Positions 52,206-62,198 are shown, counted from the stretch's first letter. The stretch is 64,000 bases of DNA from Saprospiraceae bacterium (GCA_028285545.1 JANQPA010000050.1:124001-188000), one strand, 5' to 3'. The notes: a model not told the origin generated them from the letters alone. A program made the numbers and translations.

Positions 52206-53597
52206 CTACATATAATTTGCAATTACATTCAGTACCTCCTGATCCTCGGCAAGTTCTGGAAGGAAATCAAATAATACTGGATGCGAATCGAAGTTTTCAT
52301 CAATGGTTTCTGCCAGCCAGAACAAGGCCTCACTACGGCGGCCCAGACAAAATAGGCAGGCAATTTTGCCATATAAGATTTCATTTCCCATAGCCTGGTC
52401 TTCGGCTTCATTTAGAACATCCAGGGCTTCCATACCTCGATCTATTTCTAAAAGAAAGCCGGAATAGTACAGCCAGTAATTTGCTATTTCTGGTGCAATT
52501 GCGATGGCCTCTAAAAAGGCAGCTTCTGCTTTATCGTATTGATGGTTAGCTTTGTAGGCCTCAGCAATGGCAGCAAAATATTCTTCACGCTTATCCTCAA
52601 TATCAATAGCTTTGCGATAATATCTAATCGATTTGGCCCATTTTTCTGCTACAGAATAGCACTCTCCAAGATGAAATAATAATTCATCATTCATCGGGTC
52701 AAGTTGAAGCGCCTTATGGAAAAAATGTCTGGCTTCATCGAACTGCTCAAGCTTCTGATGGCATTGGCCGGTAAGGGTCAAAAAATCACTATCCACTTCA
52801 AAACGCTCTAAATATTCCTGACAGCAGGAAAGTGCTCGATAATAAGCTTTTAATTCAAAGCATAATTCTGCAAACTCTTTATAGGCAGGCTCAAAGTCTG
52901 GTTCAATGATAAAGGCATATTCATAGGCATCAATGGCTTCAAAATAATCACCCAAATAGGATAAAGTATGACCATAATAATACCAGAATAAGTGGGAATA
53001 CGGATCCTGATCAATCAATTCTTCAAATACGGCTCTTCCACTGTTATATCTCTTTGAACCCTCAATCGTAGTCCAAAATAAATCAATGGCTTGCTCATTT
53101 CTGGTATTGAGTTCCAAAGCTGACTTTAAATTGAAAAAGATGGGCTCGTAATTATTCTGCTGCTTAAAGATTAAGGACTCTAAAACATAAACATTACTCA
53201 AAACCTGTGGAATTTCACTTTCCTTAAGTTCATCTAATATGTAGAAGGCCTCTTCAAGGTTACCGAGATTAATAAATATTTCTGCTCTGGTCAGGGATAT
53301 TTCGAGTTCCCCAGGTGAATAACTCTGTGCCTGATCCAGAACCAATAGTGCTTCGTCGTATTTTTTGATCTTTGAAAGTAGCTGGGCCTTTTTAATATAA
53401 AATTCAGCTGAATAGCTGTTGTGATTAAGGGCATGTTCCAATACTTCAAATGCTCGGTCCCAAATTTCTTCTTTGATATAATAATCTATCAATAACAAGT
53501 AGGAGCGGTCGTTCATTACGGACAAAACACCACGCTCCGACATGGCCTCGAATTCTGTAACTAGAGCGTTAATTGTTTTGTTGTAGTTGTTGTTCAT
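52206..53597 (-). CDS. TPR-repeat protein
   Basis: The ATG at 53597 gives 463 residues; an upstream start at 53624 adds nine. There is no signal peptide or membrane segment. Almost the whole protein is tetratricopeptide repeats, for example AEFYIKKAQLLSKIKKYDEA, PYSHLFWYYYGHTLSYLGDY, EARHFFHKALQLDPMNDELL, WAKSIRYYRKAIDIEDKREE and NYWLYYSGFLLEIDRGMEAL. Such cytoplasmic TPR proteins are common in Bacteroidota; the partner is unknown. The C-terminus (FDFLPELAEDQEVLNVIANY) is unrepeated. Confidence 0.87.
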   Translation of the reverse strand: MNNNYNKTINALVTEFEAMSERGVLSVMNDRSYLLLIDYYIKEEIWDRAFEVLEHALNHNSYSAEFYIKKAQLLSKIKKYDEALLVLDQAQSYSPGELEISLTRAEIFINLGNLEEAFYILDELKESEIPQVLSNVYVLESLIFKQQNNYEPIFFNLKSALELNTRNEQAIDLFWTTIEGSKRYNSGRAVFEELIDQDPYSHLFWYYYGHTLSYLGDYFEAIDAYEYAFIIEPDFEPAYKEFAELCFELKAYYRALSCCQEYLERFEVDSDFLTLTGQCHQKLEQFDEARHFFHKALQLDPMNDELLFHLGECYSVAEKWAKSIRYYRKAIDIEDKREEYFAAIAEAYKANHQYDKAEAAFLEAIAIAPEIANYWLYYSGFLLEIDRGMEALDVLNEAEDQAMGNEILYGKIACLFCLGRRSEALFWLAETIDENFDSHPVLFDFLPELAEDQEVLNVIANYM

Positions 53598-54175
53598 AGG
53601 ATCTATTTTAGCTTTTGAATTCAATATAAGTAAATTTGGATCAAGGTCAAGTTTATGGGGGGGGTGAAAAATGGGTAATTAATGGAACGGTATATTATTA
53701 TTAGGGAATGGTATAATTCTTCATAAATTGTTCTTAATTAAGACTTTAGCACTTCTTATTATAATTTTTTTTATGTTATGTTAAAACATATATTTGATAA
53801 AAAACCATAAGTTCTAAAGTGAAGAATTTTCCCTCTTTTTTAGCCCTATTTTACACCTAACAATTGCCTTGCAAAGTATTGTTAAAAAACGACAATTTGG
53901 TGGGGAGTGATAAACGGAATAGAGTACTTAATTCGTTCCGGTTTTATGTCAAAATAGGGGGGTGATTTAGCTTATAGATAGCATTTCAAATATTCCTTTC
54001 AATAAATTGCTTTTAGATAATCTGGAAGCAAGGTATTTGGAAGAAGAATATAACCCTGGTAATTTACAAAAATGAAGTAGGGAGGAATGGATGGTCAAAC
54101 CTATTGGGGTTAGGAGACCTATTTTGATATACGAAACCAAATAGTAAGGGTTTCCAAAAAATGAGATTTTTTTAT
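53598..54175. other. Intergenic region, low content
   Basis: About 580 bases between the start of the TPR gene and the stop of the EamA gene. It includes a run of eight or so G (near 53658), AT-rich DNA and a 33-codon plus-strand frame (53974-54075) that ends in a coding-like stretch (KLLLDNLEARYLEEEYNPGN). I see no intact gene, RNA gene or repeat. Confidence 0.45.
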
Positions 54176-55090
54176 CTAGGAAATATCCTTAATGTTAGCT
54201 GTTCCTTTGATTTTGGAACTCACCAGATAAACACCTATAAAAATGAAAACTCCGGCTAATAACTTAGTTGGTGTTAATTTTTCCATACCCAAGAAGAGAG
54301 AAAGAATGCTTGCAATCAGTGGTTGAAGGTACATATACGTACTTACAATCGAAGGAGATACATGTTTTAAGGCAAAATTATTAAAAAGGTAAGTAATAAA
54401 GGTAGTAGCAATAAGTACATAGGCTATTCCCAACCAGGTACCCTGTGAAAGCGTGTGCCACTGGGTCTCCAATAAAGGAGGTAAACCAAAGGGCATGATA
54501 TAAAAGACACCAAAAGTAAACATCCAACTGGTTACCGTTATGGGATTGTATTTCAGCATTAACTTTCTGCCAATTACTAAAAAGATGGAGAAAGAAATGG
54601 CATTGGTTAAAACCATAAGATCCCCTTTCAGACCCTCCAAGTTAAAAGAAACCTTTTGGCCATAGCTGATTAGAAGAATTGCTCCTGCCGCCCCAATCAA
54701 AATGCCCGTTAATTTTCGTTTAGTGATGGCTTCACCAAGTAAAATTGAGGAAGCGACCAGAACCATAATAGGGTTAGAGGTCTGAATTAAGGAAGCATTA
54801 ATTGGGGTGGTAAGTTGTAAGCCCATCAGAAAAAACATCTGGTTCAAAGCAATTCCTAATAAAGCCGCCAACATCAAAAGCCCTATATCCTTGCGCTCAA
54901 TACGCTCCCGAACAAAAAGAAAGTGGAATAGCCAAAAAAGAATAAGACCAGTAAAGCCCCTTAGCATCACCAGGGCAAGAGGAGATACCGTTTGCCCATC
55001 GCCCATTACCTCTTTAGCAATAATATAATTTGCTCCAAAAATGAGTGATACACAGAATAAGGCTAGATGTGCTTTAATATGGGTGTTCAC
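54176..55090 (-). CDS. EamA/DMT-family transporter
   Basis: This 304-residue inner-membrane protein has ten predicted hydrophobic segments in two EamA halves. It starts HLALFCVSLIFGANYIIAKE, with MLRGFTGLILFWLFHFLFV next, and the second half has SFSIFLVIGRKLMLKYNPIT, HVSPSIVSTYMYLQPLIASI and GVFIFIGVYLVSSKIKG. Family members export or import amino acids, nucleotides and other metabolites; the substrate cannot be read from sequence. It stands alone between a gene-poor region and the sigma-factor operon. Confidence 0.9.
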   Translation of the reverse strand: MNTHIKAHLALFCVSLIFGANYIIAKEVMGDGQTVSPLALVMLRGFTGLILFWLFHFLFVRERIERKDIGLLMLAALLGIALNQMFFLMGLQLTTPINASLIQTSNPIMVLVASSILLGEAITKRKLTGILIGAAGAILLISYGQKVSFNLEGLKGDLMVLTNAISFSIFLVIGRKLMLKYNPITVTSWMFTFGVFYIMPFGLPPLLETQWHTLSQGTWLGIAYVLIATTFITYLFNNFALKHVSPSIVSTYMYLQPLIASILSLFLGMEKLTPTKLLAGVFIFIGVYLVSSKIKGTANIKDIS

Positions 55091-55211
55091 GTATTTGAAG
55101 GTTGTGACTTAATGGAATTAAGCCACGAAAATACGTTTTTTTAATTGGAGGGTCATTGCTTAGATCAATAATTATGATCGGAGGCAAGGTAAGTTTTTAG
55201 GCTATAAATAT

Positions 55212-55661
55212 TTAATCTTTTTTACCATCGTTATTATTGTTCAGGCGGTTGTTTTTTCTCCTTTCCCTAAGGTTCTTTACAAGTTGTAGATTAAATTCTC
55301 TTTCCGCTTTTTTAAATAACATAATTTTTCGGGGAGTGAGAAATTTTTTCATATCCTGATAAAATTGTTTTTTCAGGTTCAGAATTTTTTCTTCCATGAT
55401 AAAATTCCCTTCTATAAATTGTTCTGCCTCGGCATCCGAAATAGTAAGCAAATTTCCCTTAAACTTATACTCACTACGTATAGCCTTGTCTTTTTGATCG
55501 AATTGATTGTAAAGAGGCCAAAACTTTTCGGACTCTTCAGGTGTAAAACCCACTCGATTGGTGATATAAGCCACCTTCATAGCCTGAACCCGGCCTCCAT
55601 TTTGTCCTAACATGGCAAATGAAGTAAATAATAAGGCTAGAAATAACAAACCTTTTTTCAT
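55212..55661 (-). CDS. Periplasmic Spy/sensor-like protein of the ECF sigma operon
   Basis: The ATG at 55661 gives a signal peptide (MKKGLLFLALLFTSFAMLGQ) and about 130 further residues. The helical body (AMKVAYITNRVGFTPEESEK, FWPLYNQFDQKDKAIRSEYK, LNLKKQFYQDMKKFLTPRKI, MLFKKAEREFNLQLVKNLRE) resembles the Spy/CpxP-like helical proteins found after ECF sigma and anti-sigma genes in Bacteroidota. The end is very basic and Asn-rich. It probably senses or relieves envelope stress. The start lies 31 bases after the anti-sigma stop codon. Confidence 0.8.
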   Translation of the reverse strand: MKKGLLFLALLFTSFAMLGQNGGRVQAMKVAYITNRVGFTPEESEKFWPLYNQFDQKDKAIRSEYKFKGNLLTISDAEAEQFIEGNFIMEEKILNLKKQFYQDMKKFLTPRKIMLFKKAEREFNLQLVKNLRERRKNNRLNNNNDGKKD

Positions 55662-55692
55662 TGCGATACGATTTTGTGCATTTAAAATTTGA

Positions 55693-56247
55693 TCAAAATA
55701 ATTCTTCAAGATCTTCCGCATCCATTTCCTCTATCATTTGATCTAAATATTGATCGATCTCCTCTGCTCCAACCACCTCTGCAGGAAGAAGGCTAATATT
55801 ACTATTTTCATGAGCTAATTCCTTGAAAGTTTCTTCATCAAAGGTCTCCAGGTTATCATCAATGTAATTTTGAATTTCTTCCACACTCAAAGAGGCAAAG
55901 CTTAAATTATCAACAGCAGTCTGGTCAGGGCCTGAAGGATAGAGAATCCAGGCCGCAACTGCCAAAATGACCACAGAAGCCAAGCCAATAACTAATCTTG
56001 ATTGAAATAATAGGGCCAGCTGATCCTGAAAGGCCTGGACAATGAAATTTAAATTCCAAATATCCTTTTTCTGAGGACTTTCTGCAGTTTCCTGCTTCAA
56101 CTGTTCCAAAACCTGGTTCGAAAAATTATTAAAATAATGATCCGGAACCTTAAAGGGGCTGTCTTTCTCTTTCATTTTATATAAAAATGGAGAAATCTCT
56201 TTCAGCTCATCCCGTATTTCTTGTTTCCTGTCTCTTTGCTTATCCAT
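55693..56247 (-). CDS. Probable anti-sigma factor (single-pass membrane protein)
   Basis: This 184-residue protein has a cytoplasmic N-terminal part (DELKEISPFLYKMKEKDSPF, KVPDHYFNNFSNQVLEQLKQ), one membrane segment near residues 93-110 (LVIGLASVVILAVAAWILYP) and an acidic periplasmic tail (SVEEIQNYIDDNLETFDEET). This is the common layout of Bacteroidota anti-sigma proteins encoded directly after an ECF sigma factor. It begins 16 bases after the sigma gene stop codon. The classic zinc anti-sigma motif (HxxxCxxC) is absent. Confidence 0.8.
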   Translation of the reverse strand: MDKQRDRKQEIRDELKEISPFLYKMKEKDSPFKVPDHYFNNFSNQVLEQLKQETAESPQKKDIWNLNFIVQAFQDQLALLFQSRLVIGLASVVILAVAAWILYPSGPDQTAVDNLSFASLSVEEIQNYIDDNLETFDEETFKELAHENSNISLLPAEVVGAEEIDQYLDQMIEEMDAEDLEELF

Positions 56248-56263
56248 ATAAGCTTAATTTTAT

Positions 56264-56830
56264 TTAAATCTGGACCTCCCTAAAGTGGTTTTCAATTTTT
56301 TTGACCGCATGATGGTAGGAGGCCTTTAATCCACCAACGGAGGTATTTAAAACCTGAGAAATATCCTTGTAGGACATTTCTTCAAAATAACGAAGGTTAA
56401 ATACTATTCTTTGCTTTTCCGGCAATCGCTTAAGGGCAACCTGAAGTTGAACCTGGATTTCATCTCCGTCAAAATATTGATCTGCCTTTAAAGTGTTTGC
56501 CAGCAGGCCTTCCGCTTCATTTATGGAATCAGTTCCTTTTCTTTTCTTTTTATTAATAAAAGTAATGGCCTCGTTAGTAGCTATCCTGTAAAGCCAGGTA
56601 TATAATTTTGATTTTCCTTCGAATCTTTGAATGCTTTTAAAAACCTTTATAAAACAATTTTGAAGAACGTCATTGGTGTCATCGTGATCCAGCACCATCT
56701 TTCGAATATGGTGATAGAGTCTTTCCTGATACTTTTCCATTAACAAACGAAAACCCTTTTCAGCGCTTTGCTTCCTTTGGATTAGTGAGAGGATCTTTTC
56801 ATCTGATATTTCTACAAATGATGGACGCAA
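56264..56830 (-). CDS. ECF-family RNA polymerase sigma factor
   Basis: This 188-residue sigma factor has region 2 (ERLYHHIRKMVLDHDDTNDV, LQNCFIKVFKSIQRFEGKSK, LYTWLYRIATNEAITFINKK) and region 4 (ALKRLPEKQRIVFNLRYFEE, MSYKDISQVLNTSVGGLKAS, YHHAVKKIENHF). No in-frame ATG precedes the sigma2 region, so the start is probably the TTG at 56830 (MRPSFVEISDEKIL). It heads an operon with a membrane anti-sigma and a Spy-like periplasmic protein. The targets are likely envelope or surface genes, by inference from this context. Confidence 0.92.
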   Translation of the reverse strand: MRPSFVEISDEKILSLIQRKQSAEKGFRLLMEKYQERLYHHIRKMVLDHDDTNDVLQNCFIKVFKSIQRFEGKSKLYTWLYRIATNEAITFINKKKRKGTDSINEAEGLLANTLKADQYFDGDEIQVQLQVALKRLPEKQRIVFNLRYFEEMSYKDISQVLNTSVGGLKASYHHAVKKIENHFREVQI

Positions 56831-56948
56831 ATTTGTTCTTTTAGCTCTTTGACTACTCCAACTGTCAAAGGTTTAATTGATTATGAAAAAAAATAAGAAT
56901 TTCTATTAAAAACATCATTCCAACTTCCCCCTTCCGACTTCCCCCTTC

Positions 56949-57896
56949 CTAAGGTTCGTAAACTGCATTAATTTTATCCAAATCCAAAATGGTGGTGGAG
57001 CCATCCGGGAAATACATACCTTCGAATTTTTTATTCCACAGAATTTCACTTGCCGTATACGAACTATTGGTGTTTACCTGCTGAGCAAAAGTTTCATCAT
57101 AGGCCTTGATTTGAATGATAAATTCAACATTCATTTTTAAAACCTGCTCATGACTCAATTCATACAAAGGGCTTTCTTCATCTATTGGATGAACGATGGT
57201 CCAATTTAAGGGGAGCATTGCAATCTTATCGCGCTCTAATGAGAGGGTGGTAAACCTTCTTTTTTTCTCACCATCAATTTCCTCTATCCAGGTCATTGCA
57301 ACTTTGGCTTCTACATCAATGATATTATTGTTGCGCTGATTTGCTATCCTAAACTGAAAACTGGTGATGTCCTGATAGGGTGCCATAATGGCAATTTTGC
57401 TATAAATTAATTGAGCCCTGGGTTTAGAAAACCTGGAAAAGAATAATCCTGTGGCTAAGGCAAAGGACATCAAGCCTACTAAGGCCACCAAAGAGGCCAA
57501 AAAATCCGCCATAAAAGTATCCGGATTTAAAGCTCCGTAACCCACCGTAGTAAAAGTCTGGACGCAAAAGAAAAAAGCAGTTCCAAAATCTTCAAAAAAA
57601 TTTGTCCGCTCAATTCCTGCAAGGCCATCTACTCCTATGATAACAAAACCCAAAGCAAATAAGGCATTGACCACAAAATAAAAGCCCCCGACGATCAGGA
57701 AAAACTTAGGCCATGACATTTCCACCAACCATAAGTAAGGAGCCCAAGAGTGGGCCCCATTGCGTTCAATATTGAATGTCCCATCCTTATTTACCAGTCG
57801 TGTACCTGCGGTGGTCATCTTAGTACCAAAGCCCAGGTCATTATCATCTGGTTTTCGATTGCGAAAGAAGGGAGAAGTTAAATCGGAAATTTTCAT
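56949..57896 (-). CDS. Inward-rectifier potassium channel (KirBac-type)
   Basis: This 315-residue channel has two membrane helices (FFLIVGGFYFVVNALFALGF and DFLASLVALVGLMSFALATG) around a pore loop with the selectivity filter T117-V-G-Y-G121 (QTFTTVGYGALNPDTF). The C-terminal 160 residues form the immunoglobulin-like cytoplasmic domain of Kir channels (SFQFRIANQRNNNIIDVEAK, WTIVHPIDEESPLYELSHEQ). The slide-helix region lies before the first membrane segment. It sits 30 bases after the CotH-like gene on the same strand and probably shares its promoter. The sigma operon follows 118 bases downstream. Confidence 0.95.
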   Translation of the reverse strand: MKISDLTSPFFRNRKPDDNDLGFGTKMTTAGTRLVNKDGTFNIERNGAHSWAPYLWLVEMSWPKFFLIVGGFYFVVNALFALGFVIIGVDGLAGIERTNFFEDFGTAFFFCVQTFTTVGYGALNPDTFMADFLASLVALVGLMSFALATGLFFSRFSKPRAQLIYSKIAIMAPYQDITSFQFRIANQRNNNIIDVEAKVAMTWIEEIDGEKKRRFTTLSLERDKIAMLPLNWTIVHPIDEESPLYELSHEQVLKMNVEFIIQIKAYDETFAQQVNTNSSYTASEILWNKKFEGMYFPDGSTTILDLDKINAVYEP

Positions 57897-57926
57897 AAAG
57901 AATGAAGTATGAATTTGGTATTTAGA

Positions 57927-60254
57927 TCAGAGCCTGCCTTTATGTCTAAATATAAGCATCATGATACAGATTAATAGTACCGCCGCCGCTGCACCTACTT
58001 GTATCCACCATTCTTGCCGAGCCCTGATACTGCTGTGAACAAAGTAAGGATTTCCTGCATTAGGTGACCCTGGGCCAATATTGATGACCCAGTTTTCGGA
58101 ATCTCCATTATTAAGAGTGGGAAGGAGCAAATCGAGTGTGAAATTAGAATCTAGAGGCTCAAGTTCATAAGAAACGCTATCTACCATAGCATTACGGTTG
58201 GCAAACAAGCCGATTTTTTCGTGGACTTTATTCAATCCAAAAGGCATGCCGCCCACCACATTATAGACCTGAGGAAAAGAATGAACAAAATTTAAGGAAT
58301 CCTGACAAATGACAAGATAATCCCTTGGGCTTATTTTGGCATTCGGAATCTGCCATTCATTTTTACTATCTGTGAGAATCCAATTTCTTAAAAATACCGT
58401 TTCATCGCTTTGGTTATAGAGTTCGATCCAGTCTGAGGCTTTTCCCCCTTTAGGACAGATTTCATTAATAATTACCTTATCTGCAATAGGATGAATATAG
58501 GGTTCAAAGACGGCCCGTACCTGGTAAAAATTGTCTGTTAGTTCCAATTGAAATTCCTGAACAGAAGAATGGATGTCAATGCCTTCCCAGTGGGAAAAGC
58601 GATAACCATAATTAGGAACGGCTTTTATTCTGATGGGGTAATTTTCAAAATAACGCCCTCTGTATGCCTGAGTTCCAGCTTTTACATTATTATTGATTAA
58701 GATATGCCCCCCTTCATTGCTTTTTACCTCTATCCAGGAGGTCGGACCTGTCTCAAAACGTTCTTCCAGCATTTTCCAAACATAATGAGGTCTACTCCTG
58801 GCAAAGGTCCTCATAATCTGAACTTCATTTTCCCATCTTTTATCATTTAGGTTCCACCGTTGTAGATGCCGGGAAATTTCAGGGCGATATTTTTCATAAA
58901 AATCATTAAGTCTCGATTCTACTCTTGAGGTGCTGAAAGTAGTGTTGAGATGATCGGCAAATGTATTGACAAAATCTTTTTCAAAAGACTTGCTTTCTAG
59001 TAATTTTCTTAATAAAAAGGTGCTCCAGGGAGGGTTAGGCCAACTGGGGCCATCTGTAGAGGTGTGAAAATCCAAGGTGTTAAATTGATATCCTTCCCTG
59101 TCGTGAAGACCAAAACCCCAATCGGTATCAAAAAGAATCCATCTCCACCGGCCTCCTTCCGTTCGGGATCTCCAGAATTTTATGTTACCTCCTGCATCCC
59201 GGTTATCAAAATAGATTTGGGCAATTTGTAATTGCAGGAAGTTTTTAATTTCCATCTGTCCATCAACGTGGGCATAATGAGAGGGATCATCTAACTGATA
59301 AGCTTCCAAGTATTTTAACAAATTGCGGTAGTGCCGCATCGATCCTTTTTTTAGAGTCATAAAGTGTTCAATCAAATCGATATTTTCCCTGTCGACTCCG
59401 GCGTGATCCTCAATAAAATATTTGTTAACCTTTTCTCGAATATTATAGATTCCCCAATATTTTCCATTTATATAAACATGGGCAGGCTCTGAATCTTGTT
59501 TCTCGATATCCCATTCATCTACAAGTGAGGTCATAAACGCATCTCTGAAATGCGACTTACTCCAATCACTTCCACTGTTTCTTAGTACCAAAAATTTAAA
59601 GGATTTTAAACCTTTTTTTCCGAAAAAACGATGGCGGAAGCGCTTTTCTCCATACTCGTTCCTGGAAATAAGAGCTAAAGATTTTTGGGGAAAAAGCCGA
59701 CTCATTCCTCCAAATAGACGTAAACCGCATTCGCTATTATATACCATTCGATCCTCAGGGTCAAAAATATCACAATGAATACTAAATTCATTCCTGTTCC
59801 AAAAATTAGCGCCTTCCTTGGATAATAAGGAATCATTGGCACGAGCTCCCTGCATAAAAAGCCCTTCATCAGGGTCAAAGAGTGTACTTGAAGAGATGGC
59901 AATGGAAATAGTTGGAAAATGACTGATGGGTTCATTTATTAAATAACTGTGGCCATAAAGTTTTCCAAATTTCCCCGGTTCATAGGCGATCGCCCGAACT
60001 ACCAGGCTGGAATCTATTTGAATCGGACCGCGATACACTTTTGAATATCGGCTGGGCCTGCTGCCATTAGTGGTGTAGTATATTTTGGCATTTTTGCTTG
60101 AAAATAGGGTTAATTCAATCGGCTCCTCATAAAATCCTCCCTCCATAGAGAAAATTATTTCTGGTCCCGGATCTTTTAATTCTTCCTGCGCTGCCATCGG
60201 AAGTAAACAACAGAAGCCGATACCCATCAAACATATCCGTAGTAAATATTTCAA
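57927..60254 (-). CDS. CotH-like protein kinase-family surface protein with lamin-tail domain and C-terminal anchor
   Basis: This 775-residue exported protein (signal MKYLLRICLMGIGFCCLLPM) starts with a chitobiase/beta-hexosaminidase C-terminal-like module (YEEPIELTLFSSKNAKIYYT, TNGSRPSRYSKVYRGPIQID). A CotH domain follows (about 140-480) with NIREKVNKYFIEDHAGVDRE and the core ILFDTDWGFGLHDREG. The stretch GGHILINNNVKAGTQAYRGR belongs to a beta-repeat module, and IINEICPKGGKASDWIELYN opens a lamin-tail domain. It ends in one membrane helix (VGAAAAVLLICIMMLIF) and a basic tail. Spore CotH is a kinase-like protein; surface relatives in Bacteroidota are uncharacterised. It precedes the KirBac gene by 30 bases. 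Confidence 0.9.
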   Translation of the reverse strand: MKYLLRICLMGIGFCCLLPMAAQEELKDPGPEIIFSMEGGFYEEPIELTLFSSKNAKIYYTTNGSRPSRYSKVYRGPIQIDSSLVVRAIAYEPGKFGKLYGHSYLINEPISHFPTISIAISSSTLFDPDEGLFMQGARANDSLLSKEGANFWNRNEFSIHCDIFDPEDRMVYNSECGLRLFGGMSRLFPQKSLALISRNEYGEKRFRHRFFGKKGLKSFKFLVLRNSGSDWSKSHFRDAFMTSLVDEWDIEKQDSEPAHVYINGKYWGIYNIREKVNKYFIEDHAGVDRENIDLIEHFMTLKKGSMRHYRNLLKYLEAYQLDDPSHYAHVDGQMEIKNFLQLQIAQIYFDNRDAGGNIKFWRSRTEGGRWRWILFDTDWGFGLHDREGYQFNTLDFHTSTDGPSWPNPPWSTFLLRKLLESKSFEKDFVNTFADHLNTTFSTSRVESRLNDFYEKYRPEISRHLQRWNLNDKRWENEVQIMRTFARSRPHYVWKMLEERFETGPTSWIEVKSNEGGHILINNNVKAGTQAYRGRYFENYPIRIKAVPNYGYRFSHWEGIDIHSSVQEFQLELTDNFYQVRAVFEPYIHPIADKVIINEICPKGGKASDWIELYNQSDETVFLRNWILTDSKNEWQIPNAKISPRDYLVICQDSLNFVHSFPQVYNVVGGMPFGLNKVHEKIGLFANRNAMVDSVSYELEPLDSNFTLDLLLPTLNNGDSENWVINIGPGSPNAGNPYFVHSSIRARQEWWIQVGAAAAVLLICIMMLIFRHKGRL

Positions 60255-60334
60255 GCGCTAAATTTTTGTGTGTACAATATATTGCTTTTCTTGCTAGAGA
60301 TGCTATTTTAGCCAGCAATCCTTAAACAATCATT

Positions 60335-60880
60335 ATGCTGAGTTTTTTAAGTAAACTAATTTTAAAGGCTTTTGGATGGAAAATTGAGGGTAAGTACCCT
60401 GATAATGTGAAAAAATTTATCATTGCCGTTATTCCTCATACCTCCAACTGGGATTTTATCCTTGGTTTACTTGTACGTAAAGCATTAAAAAAAGATATCA
60501 AATTCTTAGGAAAATCCTCTCTTTTTAAACCTCCCTATGGGTGGTTGTTTCGCATGCTGGGAGGCTATCCTGTGAATAGAAAGAAAAGCACCAAACTGGT
60601 AGACGCTGTAGTCGATATCTTTAATAAAAAGGAATCATTCGTAGTTACCCTGGCTCCTGAAGGTACTCGCAGTAAAGTTGAGCGCCTCAGAACAGGATTT
60701 TATTATATTGCTTTAGGTGCCAAAGTGCCCATCCTATTAACTGCCTTTGATTTTGAAAAAAAAGAAGTAAGGTTTATGGAACTTTTCTATCCGGAAGGAA
60801 ATAAAGAAAAAGACCTGCAACATATCCGGGACGCCTTCACCGGAATTAAAGGTAGAAATCCAGAAAAAAGTTTTTCATAA
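60335..60880 (+). CDS. PlsC-family (1-acylglycerol-3-phosphate-type) acyltransferase
   Basis: This short 181-residue acyltransferase has the HX4D motif at His35-Asp40 (VIPHTSNWDF), the substrate motif APEGTRSK (about residue 110), FRMLGGYPVNRKKSTKLVDA, and FYYIALGAKVPILLTAFDFE near the end. It is the compact form seen in many Bacteroidota and acts in phospholipid or ornithine-lipid synthesis; the exact acceptor is unknown. The start at 60335 is 80 bases from the divergent CotH-like gene. Confidence 0.88.
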   Translation: MLSFLSKLILKAFGWKIEGKYPDNVKKFIIAVIPHTSNWDFILGLLVRKALKKDIKFLGKSSLFKPPYGWLFRMLGGYPVNRKKSTKLVDAVVDIFNKKESFVVTLAPEGTRSKVERLRTGFYYIALGAKVPILLTAFDFEKKEVRFMELFYPEGNKEKDLQHIRDAFTGIKGRNPEKSFS

Positions 60881-61322
<442 letters not shown>

Positions 61323-62162
61323 ATGAAGGCCAGAATTTTTTACCTATTTGCTTTTTTAAGTGTTGCACTTTTTATTTTCAACAGTAATTCGAGTGGTGCC
61401 GGAGCCGTCCAAAATGCCGACCGTACAGGTTCTCCTGTGGGTTCTGGCAGTTGTGCTACCTGTCATTCAGGTGGCGATTTTGGAACCAATGTATCGGTCA
61501 GCCTCCTAAAAGATGGTGAAACCATCACCCAATATCAACCAGGTGAAACTTATACTTATCGGGTTACCATTAATGCCAGCAACAATCCATCTGCTTTTGG
61601 ATTTCAAACTGTTGCCTTATTGGGTTCCGATAATACTAATGCAGGGCAATTTGGTAGTCCTCCCAGCACCACTCAGGTTACAACATTGGATAGCCGCCAA
61701 TATTTCGAACATGCGGCTCGCCAGACTTCAGGAACCATAGAAATAGAATGGACTGCTCCCGCCGAAGGCTCCGGAGATGTCAAAATTTATGCAGTTGCTA
61801 ATGCTGTGAATAATAATAGCTCTACTTCTGGTGATTCCCCCGCAATGCTTAATGAACCACTTACCATCAGTGAGGCAGTTGTGAGCAGCATTTTTAATGT
61901 AGATCGTTTATCTGTAAATCTGCAACTTTATCCTAATCCTACTACAGATTGGTTAAATATGGAAGTGAACGGAGCAAGTACAGGCGCTTACCAAATGCAG
62001 ATTATTGATATTAGTGGCAAAGTACTGTTAAGACAAGATTTAGATATTTCAGAAAAACAATTTGTCAAAGGTTTTAGTGTATCTACCTTTCAACCTGGAC
62101 AATATTTCTTAAGACTAACGGATGGGCAGGCTGTAGCCAGTCAGGCCTTTTTGAAAAAATAA
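61323..62162 (+). CDS. Choice-of-anchor V domain protein with T9SS sorting domain, paralogue 1
   Basis: A signal peptide (MKARIFYLFAFLSVALFIFN) is followed by GSPVGSGSCATCHSGGDFGT, containing a CxxCH heme-c-type motif. A reelin-like/choice-of-anchor V beta domain (about 55-190: YQPGETYTYRVTINASNNPS, AFGFQTVALLGSDNTNAGQF, IEIEWTAPAEGSGDVKIYAV) precedes a T9SS sorting domain (about 205-279: LQLYPNPTTDWLNMEV, PGQYFLRLTDGQAVASQAFL). It should be secreted and surface-attached. Whether the CxxCH binds heme is unknown; the single motif fits a cytochrome-like tag. It is paired with a paralogue 207 bases downstream. Confidence 0.88.
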   Translation: MKARIFYLFAFLSVALFIFNSNSSGAGAVQNADRTGSPVGSGSCATCHSGGDFGTNVSVSLLKDGETITQYQPGETYTYRVTINASNNPSAFGFQTVALLGSDNTNAGQFGSPPSTTQVTTLDSRQYFEHAARQTSGTIEIEWTAPAEGSGDVKIYAVANAVNNNSSTSGDSPAMLNEPLTISEAVVSSIFNVDRLSVNLQLYPNPTTDWLNMEVNGASTGAYQMQIIDISGKVLLRQDLDISEKQFVKGFSVSTFQPGQYFLRLTDGQAVASQAFLKK

Positions 62163-62173
62163 TACCTTTAGCT

Positions 62174-62198
62174 ATTGTGGTGCTTTTGGCACCACAAT
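62174..62198 (+). terminator. Probable terminator after paralogue 1
   Basis: ATTGTGGTGC (62174-62183), loop TTTTG, GCACCACAAT (62189-62198): a perfect 10-bp stem that begins 12 bases after the stop codon. The downstream T tract is weak. Confidence 0.65.
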
